In this document: one piece after another, positions 54,779 to 63,323 of the stretch
How the letters are laid out: every line of letters starts with the position of its first letter
How positions within the stretch are numbered: position 1 is the stretch's first letter
From: Mucilaginibacter geliditolerans
Lineage (GTDB): Bacteria; Bacteroidota; Bacteroidia; Sphingobacteriales; Sphingobacteriaceae
DNA length: 64,000 nucleotides
Reading direction: 5' to 3'
NCBI RefSeq assembly: GCF_014200495.1
Contig: NZ_JACHBY010000002.1
Span: 372,001-436,000 of the forward strand
Notes under the pieces: generated by a model
Databases searched by the model: none
Told to the model about the DNA's origin: nothing
Seen by the model: only the letters and a program-made list of their open reading frames with translations
Made by a program: the position numbers and the translations under genes

Positions 54779-54861
54779 GCGTCATTGCGAGGAACGAAGC
54801 AATCCCCGATTAGTAGAGCCGCTCTGTATTTTAGGGATTGCTTCGTTCCTCGCAATGACGC
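54779..54861. repeat. GCGTCATTGCGAGG inverted repeat, copy 3
   Basis: The arms of this copy read GCGTCATTGCGAGGAACGAA and their complement, perfect over at least 26 bp, with an inner AGAGCCGCTCT palindrome. It lies between the convergent cytochrome and glucosidase genes, directly after the GTCATGCTGAGC hairpin. Confidence 0.9.
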
Positions 54862-54888
54862 TTTTATATTTTGATACTTATTTATACT

Positions 54889-57489
54889 CTACTCCTTATA
54901 CAAACAAGTAGTTATCAACCCTGTCCACCCGGTTTGATGCGATGCTCCTACCCCACGGCCGTTATCGCCATCAAAGTACTCGTAGAACAGCACATAATCC
55001 TTAAACGAGGCATCATACTGTATTTTATCATAGGCCCCAAAAACAGGCCTTCTGCCTGTATCGTCACGTAAGAATATGCTGGATACCCTTTTGTACAATT
55101 CGTTAGCAACTTCCTTCAGGTTCATAAAAATTCCTGATCCTGTTGGGCATTCTATCTTAAAGTCATCACCATAATACTGATAAAAGCGTTGTAAACTTTC
55201 AATCAGCAGGTAGTTCATCGGCATCCATATAGGGCCACGCCAGTTGCTGTTGCCGCCAAATAAACCACTGTCGCTTTCAGCAGGCGTATATTTAATGCTA
55301 AAGTTCACTCCATTTATAGTAGTTTCATAAGGATGCTCCAGATGATACTTTGAAACGGAACGGATACCGTAATCACTTAAAAACTCATTCTCATCAAGCA
55401 TGTATTTCAACAGCATTTTCATACGGTAGCCGCGTAATAGGCTTATTAGGTGCTTGCCATTGCTGCTTTTCTCATTCCAGCGTGATACCAATGCAGCCAG
55501 GTCGGGGCGGTTATCAGCAAACCAATTTAACCTGTTCTTGAAAATCGGGTTATTGAGTATATCATTCTCATCCAGTACTTCGGCAGCAAATAATGGTATC
55601 AGGCCTACTAAACTCCTGATGCGCATTTTTTCGGTGCTATTATCAGGTAATCTTATCTGATCATAGAAAAAGCCATCCTCTTCATCCCATAAGCCCTGGT
55701 TATTGTCGCCAAGGTTAGCCATTGCCCCAGCTATATATATAAAGTGCTCAAAAAACTTGGATGCGATATCATTATATGCCTTATTATAAACAGCCAACTC
55801 GGCTGCCATACGCAATAGGTTTAATGAGTACATGGCCATCCAACTGGTGCCGTCAGCCTGTTCCAGATGTTCACCAAACGGTAAGCGTGCGTTCCTGTCA
55901 AATACGCCAATATTATCGAGCCCTAAAAAGCCGCCTTCAAATATGTTGTTTCCTGCCGCATCCTTACGGTTTACCCACCAGGTAAAGTTGAGCATCAGCT
56001 TATGAAAAATACGCTCCAGGAAGTAGGTATCGCCCTTGCCCTCATTATTTTCTTTATCCAGGTTGTAAATTGTCATGGCAACCTTTGCAAGTACCGGTGG
56101 ATTAGCATCGGCAAAATCCCACTCATAAGCCGGGAACTCGCCATTAGGGTGCATATACCAGTCACGTACCAGCAGCATTAACTGGTTCTTGGCAAAAACC
56201 ATATCGAGCCGGGCCAGCGGCAAGCAATGAAAAGCCAGGTCCCATGATGCAAACCACGGATACTCCCATTTATCGGGCATGGATATTACATCCTTTGTAT
56301 TTAAATGCATCCATTTACTGTTGCGGCCATTCATCCGGCTTGCAGGCGGTTTTGGGCCTGCCGGATCGCCGTTTAACCAGTGGTGTATGTTGTAATGGTA
56401 GAACTGCTTTGTCCACAACATGCCTGCAAAAGCCTGGCGCTGCACCATTACACTATCAGCATCCGGGTTTTCCTTTTGTACATCCTTGTAAAACTCATCA
56501 GCCTCAGTTATACGGGCATTAAACACCGCGTCGAAATCAGTAAAATCATTTTTGGCATTTTTTGATAAGCGCAGCCTAACCACATGACTTTGCTTGGCCT
56601 TAACGGTTATATCAAAATTAATAGCCGCTTTGGTACCTGTCTTTTTTGGGTTTATAGTATCTGCGCCATTTACTATATAATCATTAATCCCATCTTTATA
56701 AAACGACTTGCCATCATCATAACCATACAGGCGTTTGGTATTGGTTTCATTATCACAGAACAATACATCCGGCGATCCTTCACCATTTAGCCACATCTGC
56801 CCCAGGTCCTTATGGTACACTTCAATAACCCCATGCGAATCGGCCATTAACTCCGGCACATAATTATCATATCCCCATGCCCATGTGTTGCGAAACCAAA
56901 TTGTTGGCAACACATTTAAACTGCAATCCTGCGCTCCCCTATTATTTATGGTGATCTTTATCAGTATGTCGTCCTGCTCATTTTTGGCATATTCGGTAAA
57001 TACGTCGAAATACTGGTCGTTGTTTAACAGGCCGGTGTCTATCAGCTCAAACTCGGGGTCGTTCCGGCCACGCCTTTTGTTTTCACTCACCAGCCATGCA
57101 TACGGGTATTCCTGCTGCGGATATTTATACAACGCTTTCATATACGAGTGCGTGGGCGTATTATCCAGGTAATAATACAACTCCTTAACATCCTCACCAT
57201 GATTGCCCTCCGGGTTGCTTAACCCAAAATACCGCTCTTTTAATATCGGATCCTTTTTGTTCCATAAAGCCACGGCAAAACAAAGCAACTGGTCATCATC
57301 GCATATCCCGGCTATCCCCTCCTCGCCCCAGCGATAGGCTTTGCTGCGGGCCATATCATGGGTAATGAAATTCCAGGCATCACCATCGGCGCTGTAATCT
57401 TCCCTAACGGTTCCCCATTGCCTGTCGGTTACATATGGCCCCCATTTTTTCCAGCTTAAATCCTGCAGTCGCGTTTGTTCTGTGTTCAT
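54889..57489 (-). CDS. GH63-type glucosidase
   Basis: This 866-aa protein has the (alpha/alpha)6-barrel pattern of bacterial glycoside hydrolase family 63 glucosidases. Motifs include LSNPEGNHGEDVKELYYYLD near residue 90, EYPWFASWDLAFHCLPLA around 400, and FGGNSNWRGPIWMPMNYL near 765, which carry the acid/base residues. No signal peptide is seen, so it acts in the cytoplasm, probably on alpha-glucosides or glucosylglycerate-like sugars. The substrate is unproven. Its 3' end faces the two repeat hairpins. Confidence 0.85.
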   Translation of the reverse strand: MNTEQTRLQDLSWKKWGPYVTDRQWGTVREDYSADGDAWNFITHDMARSKAYRWGEEGIAGICDDDQLLCFAVALWNKKDPILKERYFGLSNPEGNHGEDVKELYYYLDNTPTHSYMKALYKYPQQEYPYAWLVSENKRRGRNDPEFELIDTGLLNNDQYFDVFTEYAKNEQDDILIKITINNRGAQDCSLNVLPTIWFRNTWAWGYDNYVPELMADSHGVIEVYHKDLGQMWLNGEGSPDVLFCDNETNTKRLYGYDDGKSFYKDGINDYIVNGADTINPKKTGTKAAINFDITVKAKQSHVVRLRLSKNAKNDFTDFDAVFNARITEADEFYKDVQKENPDADSVMVQRQAFAGMLWTKQFYHYNIHHWLNGDPAGPKPPASRMNGRNSKWMHLNTKDVISMPDKWEYPWFASWDLAFHCLPLARLDMVFAKNQLMLLVRDWYMHPNGEFPAYEWDFADANPPVLAKVAMTIYNLDKENNEGKGDTYFLERIFHKLMLNFTWWVNRKDAAGNNIFEGGFLGLDNIGVFDRNARLPFGEHLEQADGTSWMAMYSLNLLRMAAELAVYNKAYNDIASKFFEHFIYIAGAMANLGDNNQGLWDEEDGFFYDQIRLPDNSTEKMRIRSLVGLIPLFAAEVLDENDILNNPIFKNRLNWFADNRPDLAALVSRWNEKSSNGKHLISLLRGYRMKMLLKYMLDENEFLSDYGIRSVSKYHLEHPYETTINGVNFSIKYTPAESDSGLFGGNSNWRGPIWMPMNYLLIESLQRFYQYYGDDFKIECPTGSGIFMNLKEVANELYKRVSSIFLRDDTGRRPVFGAYDKIQYDASFKDYVLFYEYFDGDNGRGVGASHQTGWTGLITTCLYKE

Positions 57490-57704
57490 GTATATTCGAG
57501 GCTAATGTTATAAGGGTTAAAGTAACTTTTATAAATTAAGTTTTTATAAAATATTATTATAAAGAATTTATTACACGCAGGTGTTAGTGTTTAATTATTT
57601 TTTGGCTGATATCCTACTTTTAATACAATTTATATACATGCTAAATAATAAATACCATAAGCTATTATATTGTATGTTAAGTACTTTTGAATATATTAAA
57701 AAAT

Positions 57705-59012
57705 ATGAATGATTTTTTAGCAGCCCGCTCGCAAATGGCCTTATCCTTAGGCTTTCATATCATATATTCATGCATTGGCATGGTGATGCCTGTTTTTATG
57801 GCGATATCGCACTATAAGTGGATAAAAACCAATGATCACGTTTACAAAAACATCACCCAGGCCTGGAGCAAGGGCGTTGCTATATTTTTTGCTACCGGTG
57901 CGGTATCGGGCACCATGCTATCATTTGAACTCGGCCTGCTATGGCCCAAATTTATGGAACACGCCGGACCTATATTCGGTATGCCTTTTTCATTTGAAGG
58001 TGTTGCATTTTTTATTGAAGCGATAGCCCTTGGCTTTTTTCTTTACGGATGGAACCGCCTTAACAAATGGTTTCACTGGGTTACAGGTATAGTTGTTGGT
58101 GTTAGTGGGGTTATTTCGGGCATATTGGTAGTATCAGCCAATTCATGGATGAACAGTCCGGCCGGGTTTGATTATGTTAACGGGCAATATATAAACATCG
58201 ATCCACTAAAAGCCATGTTTAATGAGGCCTGGTTCTCCGAGGCATTGCACATGACCATCGCTGCATTTGCGGCAACTGGCTTTGCTGTAGCAGGCATACA
58301 TGCATTAATGATCCTATTGAAAAGAAATGTGAACTTTCATACCAAAGCCTTTAAAATAGCCATTGTATTTGGCGCAGTAGCGGCTATTCTGCAACCACTT
58401 AGCGGTGATATATCAGCCAAAGGTGCTGCCAGAAGGCAGCCAGCCAAATCAGCAGCGATGGAAGCAAATTACCATACCGTACCGTACTCGCCGTTGCTAA
58501 TAGGCGGTATCCCCGATACGCTTAATAAAAAAGTGAATTATGGTATTGAAATACCTGGCCTGCTGAGTTTTTTGGTTTATGATGATTTTAAAACCCCGGT
58601 AACAGGGTTGGATAAAATACCGCAACAGTATCAGCCGAATGTACCGGTTACGCATTATGCCTTTCAGCTAATGGTTGCCATAGGCATGTTTTTACTGTTG
58701 ATAGCCCTTATTTACTTTTTTGCCTTATGGAAGAAAAAAGAATGGCTTACCAAAGACTGGTTCTTTAAGCTGTTTGTAATAGCCACGCCGCTTGGTTTTA
58801 TAGCCGTTGAAGCAGGATGGACCGTAACCGAGGTAGGTCGTCAGCCGTGGATAATACAAGGCGTTATGCTCACCAGCCAGGCGGTTACGCCTATGCCCGG
58901 CATACAATATTCTTTTTACCTGTTCACCTTTGTGTATTTTACGCTGAGTGTTGCGGTAGTATTTTTATTGAGCAGGCAGATTAAAATGGTTCCGGAATTG
59001 TACGATCGTTAA
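57705..59012 (+). CDS. cydA: Cytochrome bd oxidase subunit I
   Basis: CydA is the haem-bearing subunit of the high-affinity quinol oxidase. The frame is open from a TTG at 57687; I choose the ATG at 57705 (435 aa, MNDFLAARSQMALSLGFHIIYS). The axial-ligand region GFHIIYS is near residue 18, EAIALGFFLYGW lies near 105, and the quinol-site motif is TEVGRQPWIIQG. About nine hydrophobic segments are present. The Q-loop is short, as in many non-enteric members. cydB starts 10 bp after it. Confidence 0.96.
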   Translation: MNDFLAARSQMALSLGFHIIYSCIGMVMPVFMAISHYKWIKTNDHVYKNITQAWSKGVAIFFATGAVSGTMLSFELGLLWPKFMEHAGPIFGMPFSFEGVAFFIEAIALGFFLYGWNRLNKWFHWVTGIVVGVSGVISGILVVSANSWMNSPAGFDYVNGQYINIDPLKAMFNEAWFSEALHMTIAAFAATGFAVAGIHALMILLKRNVNFHTKAFKIAIVFGAVAAILQPLSGDISAKGAARRQPAKSAAMEANYHTVPYSPLLIGGIPDTLNKKVNYGIEIPGLLSFLVYDDFKTPVTGLDKIPQQYQPNVPVTHYAFQLMVAIGMFLLLIALIYFFALWKKKEWLTKDWFFKLFVIATPLGFIAVEAGWTVTEVGRQPWIIQGVMLTSQAVTPMPGIQYSFYLFTFVYFTLSVAVVFLLSRQIKMVPELYDR

Positions 59013-59022
59013 AACTGAGTAT

Positions 59023-60033
59023 ATGCTGTATGTAGTTATTGGTTTTTTGTTTTTTGCTATTGTTTTGTACTTCCTGCTTGGCGGTGCCGATTTTGGCGCG
59101 GGTATAATTGAACTCTTTACTTCCGATGATAATAAATCGCGTACCCGCCGTACCAGTTACCAGGCTATTGGCCCAATCTGGGAGGCGAACCATATGTGGC
59201 TCATTATTGCTATTGTTATATTATTTGTAGGCTTCCCTGTTATTTATAGCGAGATATGCACTTACCTGCATATCCCCCTTTTAATTATGCTGATGGGGGT
59301 TACTGCACGAGGTACGGCATTCTCATTCCGCAATTATGATGCGGTTAAGGATGACAAAATGCAGGCCCTGTATAATCACATATTTGTTTACTCTAGCTTT
59401 ATAACGCCTTTGTTTTTGGGCATTACCGCCGGGAGCGTTATTTCACGACAGGTAGATCCTGCTGCTGATAGCTTTTTAACCGCCTTTGTTTTTAGCTGGC
59501 TCAACTGGTTTTCAGTAGCGGTAGGTTTCTTTACTGTGGCCTTATGCGGTTTCCTGGCGGCGATATACCTTATCGGCGAAGCCAAAGAACAATTTGATGT
59601 TAAACGGTTCACCAAAAAAGCAGTTATAATGAATGCGGCGGCCGTTGGTTTTGGCGGCCTGGTTTTTTTAGCCGCCGAAGTTGAAAATGTGCACCTGGCC
59701 CATTGGATATTTGGCAACCCGGTTAGTTTAACAGCGGTAATAGCTGCATCAATGTCATTAGTATTGCTTTGGTATTTATTAAGCAAGGGCAAAACCAAAG
59801 TCATCAGGATATTGGCCGGCTTTCAGGTTACTATGATATTGGTATCTGTAGGTTACAGGCACTTCCCGAATGTTATGATGGTAAAGGGCGGCAATAACCT
59901 GTCGTTACTTACCAACCATGCACCTGCAGCAACAATTAATGACTTGGGCTGGGCACTTTTAGTGGGTAGCTTATTTATATTACCGGCCCTGGGTTACCTA
60001 TATTATAGTTTTCAAAAAAAGAAAGAAGCATAA
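59023..60033 (+). CDS. cydB: Cytochrome bd oxidase subunit II
   Basis: CydB (336 aa) is the second membrane subunit of cytochrome bd. It shows the conserved VIGFLFFAIVLYFLLGGADFGAGI start, the QAIGPIWEANHMWLIIAIVILFVGFP motif, and about nine membrane segments. It forms the complex with CydA, which precedes it by 10 bp. The DinB-like gene follows 3 bp later, a loose link that may be only co-transcription. Confidence 0.96.
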   Translation: MLYVVIGFLFFAIVLYFLLGGADFGAGIIELFTSDDNKSRTRRTSYQAIGPIWEANHMWLIIAIVILFVGFPVIYSEICTYLHIPLLIMLMGVTARGTAFSFRNYDAVKDDKMQALYNHIFVYSSFITPLFLGITAGSVISRQVDPAADSFLTAFVFSWLNWFSVAVGFFTVALCGFLAAIYLIGEAKEQFDVKRFTKKAVIMNAAAVGFGGLVFLAAEVENVHLAHWIFGNPVSLTAVIAASMSLVLLWYLLSKGKTKVIRILAGFQVTMILVSVGYRHFPNVMMVKGGNNLSLLTNHAPAATINDLGWALLVGSLFILPALGYLYYSFQKKKEA

Positions 60034-60036
60034 GCC

Positions 60037-60513
60037 ATGATCGCCATACTACAGCAGCAATATAAACTGATCCAAAGCTCGAGAGGAGTAGCGCTGAATT
60101 TTATTGAAACAAAAGCAGGCGAAGCGCTGAATGCACCTGTTGACGCTTTTGAAAAGAGCACAATGCGTTACTTATTGGTACATGTTTCCAATTGTTACTT
60201 ACAATGGATGTACAATTTTGCTATGGGTAATAAACTTGAGCTTTTTAATGACGAAGAATTTCGGACCGTAGCTGGTATACGTTCGCTTTATGCAGATACC
60301 GATGACCTGGTTAAAAACTTCCTCGAACGATTTGCCAACAACCTTGATGAGCCTATTACCAATACACTCTCACGCAACCGCACAATCACAGCCACTCCGC
60401 TTGAATTATTTACCCATGTAACTACCCATGAGTTTCATCACAAAGGCCAGGTGATGACTATGTGCCGTTTACTGGGCTATCCTCCGCCTGATACAGATAT
60501 CATCCGCACTTAA
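60037..60513 (+). CDS. DinB-like four-helix protein
   Basis: This 158-aa protein looks like a DinB/YfiT-family four-helix bundle. Metal-ligand His candidates are in RYLLVHVSNC (residue about 51) and in VTTHEFHHKGQVMTMCRLLGY (near 130-148), the typical HxxxH DinB ending. Such proteins are thiol- or metal-dependent hydrolase/transferase-like, with unknown substrates. It trails cydB by 3 bp. Confidence 0.8.
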   Translation: MIAILQQQYKLIQSSRGVALNFIETKAGEALNAPVDAFEKSTMRYLLVHVSNCYLQWMYNFAMGNKLELFNDEEFRTVAGIRSLYADTDDLVKNFLERFANNLDEPITNTLSRNRTITATPLELFTHVTTHEFHHKGQVMTMCRLLGYPPPDTDIIRT

Positions 60514-60818
60514 ATTATAGCCTCAATATCCGCGGTGCAATTACTAATGGTTAGCATCGGTACAAAAGCTGTTCTATGCATATCAATCTATGTTTTCAAT
60601 TCAAATTATCTTATAAGTTATAAACTATTACCTCAAAATACAATCATTATTCCTGTAGTTAGTCGCTGATAAATAATATCTTTGCCGGAATAACAAACAC
60701 CCTAAATCACCCGTTGAAACTAAAAAGACTTTTATTCTTTTATAATTTGTCCTATTATTGTGCTAAAATGCGCCAAGCAAATAGTATCATCCGCTCTTTG
60801 TGTTGTGATTTCCCCCAT
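60514..60818. other. Upstream region of the polysaccharide export gene
   Basis: This gap of about 305 bp is AT-rich. It holds the promoter-like TATCTTTG at 60677-60684 and the alternative in-frame TTG at 60714. No other ORF or repeat is evident. Confidence 0.55.
60677..60684 (+). promoter_or_regulatory. -7-like element of the polysaccharide export operon
   Basis: TATCTTTG fits TAnnTTTG and is identical to the element before rnpB. It lies about 135 bp before the chosen ATG, giving a long leader. Confidence 0.45.
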
Positions 60819-63299
60819 ATGAAATATTTAAAATTTATACTACTTTCTGCAATAATTATAATCTTTTGTTTGAGTACTAAGCCTGTTTCAGCTCAAAGTT
60901 TACCTCAAAATCTATCAAGCGTAAATGTCAGCAACCTATCTGATGCGCAAATTCAGCAAATGGTACAACAGGCACATGCTGCTGGCCTGAGCGATAGTCA
61001 AATTGTACAGCAGGCTGAAGACAAGGGCATGTCAACCGATCAGGGGCAGCTCCTGCAAAAACGTATAGAGGCCTCAAGAAGCTCGGGAACATCTGCACAA
61101 ACAGATAGTGATACTACAACCCAATCCCAGTCGCGTGTGCTCAACTACAAAAGCACAGGATTAAATAAGCAAAATCAATATTCGAACCAGGCAGATACTA
61201 CACCAAAGATATTTGGAGCAGACCTCTTTAGAAATAACAACTTAACTTTTGAACCCAACTTAAATTTAGCAACACCGGTAAACTATATAGTTGGCCCAAA
61301 TGATCAGTTAAATGTGAATGTCTATGGCAATTCATTGGCTAACTGGAAACTAAATGTATCACCTGAAGGAAACATCAATATCCCTGGCATTGGCATAGTA
61401 AACGTTGCTGGTAAAACTATTGAACAGGCTACCGCGCTTATAAAAAGCAAACTGGCAGCTAATAATTATGCTGTTGGTCATGGCACCAATGTCCAGGTGA
61501 GCTTAGGCAATATCAGGAGCATTAAAGTGATACTGGTTGGTGAAGTACAAAAACCAGGTTCTTATACATTACCATCATTGGCAACAGTATTTAATGCATT
61601 GTACGCCGCTGGCGGCCCTAATAAAAATGGCTCATTTCGCCAGATCGAGGTTATCAGGGATAATCGCATAATCAGGCGGTTAGACGTTTATGACTTTTTA
61701 GTTAAAGGTGAGCAGAAAGATAATATTGGTTTACAGGATCAGGATATTATCCGGATCCCTACTTACCGCGTTCGTGTTCAAATGACTGGCGAGGTAAAGA
61801 CTCCTGCCCTGTTTGAAGTTCTTCCCGGCGAAACGATACAGGATGTGATAGGATTTGCCGGCGGTTTTACCGATCAGGCTTATACCGCATTAATTAAAGT
61901 TTCGCAGATCAGTGATCAGCAGCGCAGAATAACAGATATTCCGGAAGCCGACTATAAAAATTACGTTCCACTGCGTGGTGATATTTATACCGTTGACCAC
62001 ATATTGAACCGTTTTGAAAACCGTGTTACCATAAATGGTGCAGTTTTCAGGCCCGGGCAATATGAACTACAAAAAGGCTTAACATTAATGCAATTGATAC
62101 AAAAAGCCGCTGGTATAAAGGAAGATGCTTTTACGGGCCTGGGTACAATTACAAGGTTAAACCCTGATAATACTACCGCTATCCTTTCTTTTAATTTAAA
62201 GGATCTGATTAACAAAACTGCTGCAGATATCCCCTTGCAACGTGAGGATGTAATAAACATATCATCCATTTTTGATCTGCGCGATAAGTATACCGTTACT
62301 ATAAAAGGTGCGATACGCAAAGGTGGAACTTTTGCTTACGCCGATAGCATTAGTGTTGAAGACCTTATTATTAAAGCCGGCGGCTTTGCCGAAGGTGGGA
62401 GCCCTAAACGTATTGAAGTAGCACGCCGTGTAAATGATAGCGACCCTAACTCAAAAAGCAGTTCGGTAGCACAGGTATTTCAGGTTGATGTTAATGCGCA
62501 ACTTGATAAGGAATTGGTAAACTTCAGGCTAAAACCTTATGATATTGTATCAGTTTACAGCCTGCCTGGCTATGAAATGCAAAGAACGGTTAAGATTGAT
62601 GGTGAAGTATTGTATCCCGGTTATTATGTTATCAAAAATAAAAACGAAAAGATATCAGATATCGTAGCCCGTGCCGGTGGCTTATCAGCATCTGCCGATG
62701 TGGATGGCGGTACGCTTAAACGAAGTAATACTGCTATACTCGGCGTTGATAAAAACAAAACAGACACAACAGAATTGGCCAGAGAAAGAACAGCGCGTTT
62801 AGCACGTTTACAGAAAAGCTATAAAGACACAACAAAAATTGCAGAGGATACTACACTTAGAAATAACTTTGTAGGAATAGATCTGAAAAAGATTTTAGAA
62901 AAGCCAGGCAGCAATATTGACCTGCTGGTTGAGGATGGAGATGAAATAAGAATACCTAAACAACAGCAAATAGTGAGGGTTAATGGCGAAGTATTATACC
63001 CTAGCGCCGTTGTTTTTGAAAATGGGAAATCCTTTACAGATTATGTATCAAATGCCGGCGGATTTTCACCCGAAGCATTAAAACGTGGTGCTTATATAGT
63101 ATATGCTAATGGAACGGTAAAAGGAACAACTAAATTTTTATTCTGGAACACTCACCCTAAAGTAAAACCGGGAAGTGAAATATACGTACCTAAAAAGCCC
63201 GAACCTAAAGGTGACACTACAGGGAAAATAATAGGATATACAACAGCTCTGGCATCGTTAGGCGCTATAATTTTGGGTGTATTAAGTTTATATAAGTAA
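60819..63299 (+). CDS. SLBB-domain polysaccharide export protein (Wza-like)
   Basis: This protein exports polysaccharide through the outer membrane. The ATG at 60819 (826 aa) is chosen because a signal peptide follows (KYLKFILLSAIIIIFCLSTKPVSAQ); the frame is open from a TTG at 60714, which would put a poor leader before it. A Poly_export domain (NYIVGPNDQLNVNVYGNSL near residue 155) is followed by several SLBB repeats (for example VILVGEVQKPGSYTLPSLATV and VTINGAVFRPGQYELQKG), and a C-terminal membrane helix (TTALASLGAIILGVLSLY) anchors it. A Wzz-like gene follows 24 bp later. Confidence 0.92.
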   Translation: MKYLKFILLSAIIIIFCLSTKPVSAQSLPQNLSSVNVSNLSDAQIQQMVQQAHAAGLSDSQIVQQAEDKGMSTDQGQLLQKRIEASRSSGTSAQTDSDTTTQSQSRVLNYKSTGLNKQNQYSNQADTTPKIFGADLFRNNNLTFEPNLNLATPVNYIVGPNDQLNVNVYGNSLANWKLNVSPEGNINIPGIGIVNVAGKTIEQATALIKSKLAANNYAVGHGTNVQVSLGNIRSIKVILVGEVQKPGSYTLPSLATVFNALYAAGGPNKNGSFRQIEVIRDNRIIRRLDVYDFLVKGEQKDNIGLQDQDIIRIPTYRVRVQMTGEVKTPALFEVLPGETIQDVIGFAGGFTDQAYTALIKVSQISDQQRRITDIPEADYKNYVPLRGDIYTVDHILNRFENRVTINGAVFRPGQYELQKGLTLMQLIQKAAGIKEDAFTGLGTITRLNPDNTTAILSFNLKDLINKTAADIPLQREDVINISSIFDLRDKYTVTIKGAIRKGGTFAYADSISVEDLIIKAGGFAEGGSPKRIEVARRVNDSDPNSKSSSVAQVFQVDVNAQLDKELVNFRLKPYDIVSVYSLPGYEMQRTVKIDGEVLYPGYYVIKNKNEKISDIVARAGGLSASADVDGGTLKRSNTAILGVDKNKTDTTELARERTARLARLQKSYKDTTKIAEDTTLRNNFVGIDLKKILEKPGSNIDLLVEDGDEIRIPKQQQIVRVNGEVLYPSAVVFENGKSFTDYVSNAGGFSPEALKRGAYIVYANGTVKGTTKFLFWNTHPKVKPGSEIYVPKKPEPKGDTTGKIIGYTTALASLGAIILGVLSLYK

Positions 63300-63323
63300 G
63301 TAGCTACATTAATACAAACAACT

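Noticed and set aside
26817..54861. CRISPR array made by the repeated GCGTCATTGCGAGG units
   Set aside because: The copies are 5-22 kb apart, each is a hairpin with a unique loop, there is no regular spacer, and no cas gene is present.
60714..60818. TTG start giving a longer export protein
   Set aside because: A normal signal peptide begins at the ATG at 60819; the longer leader would bury it.
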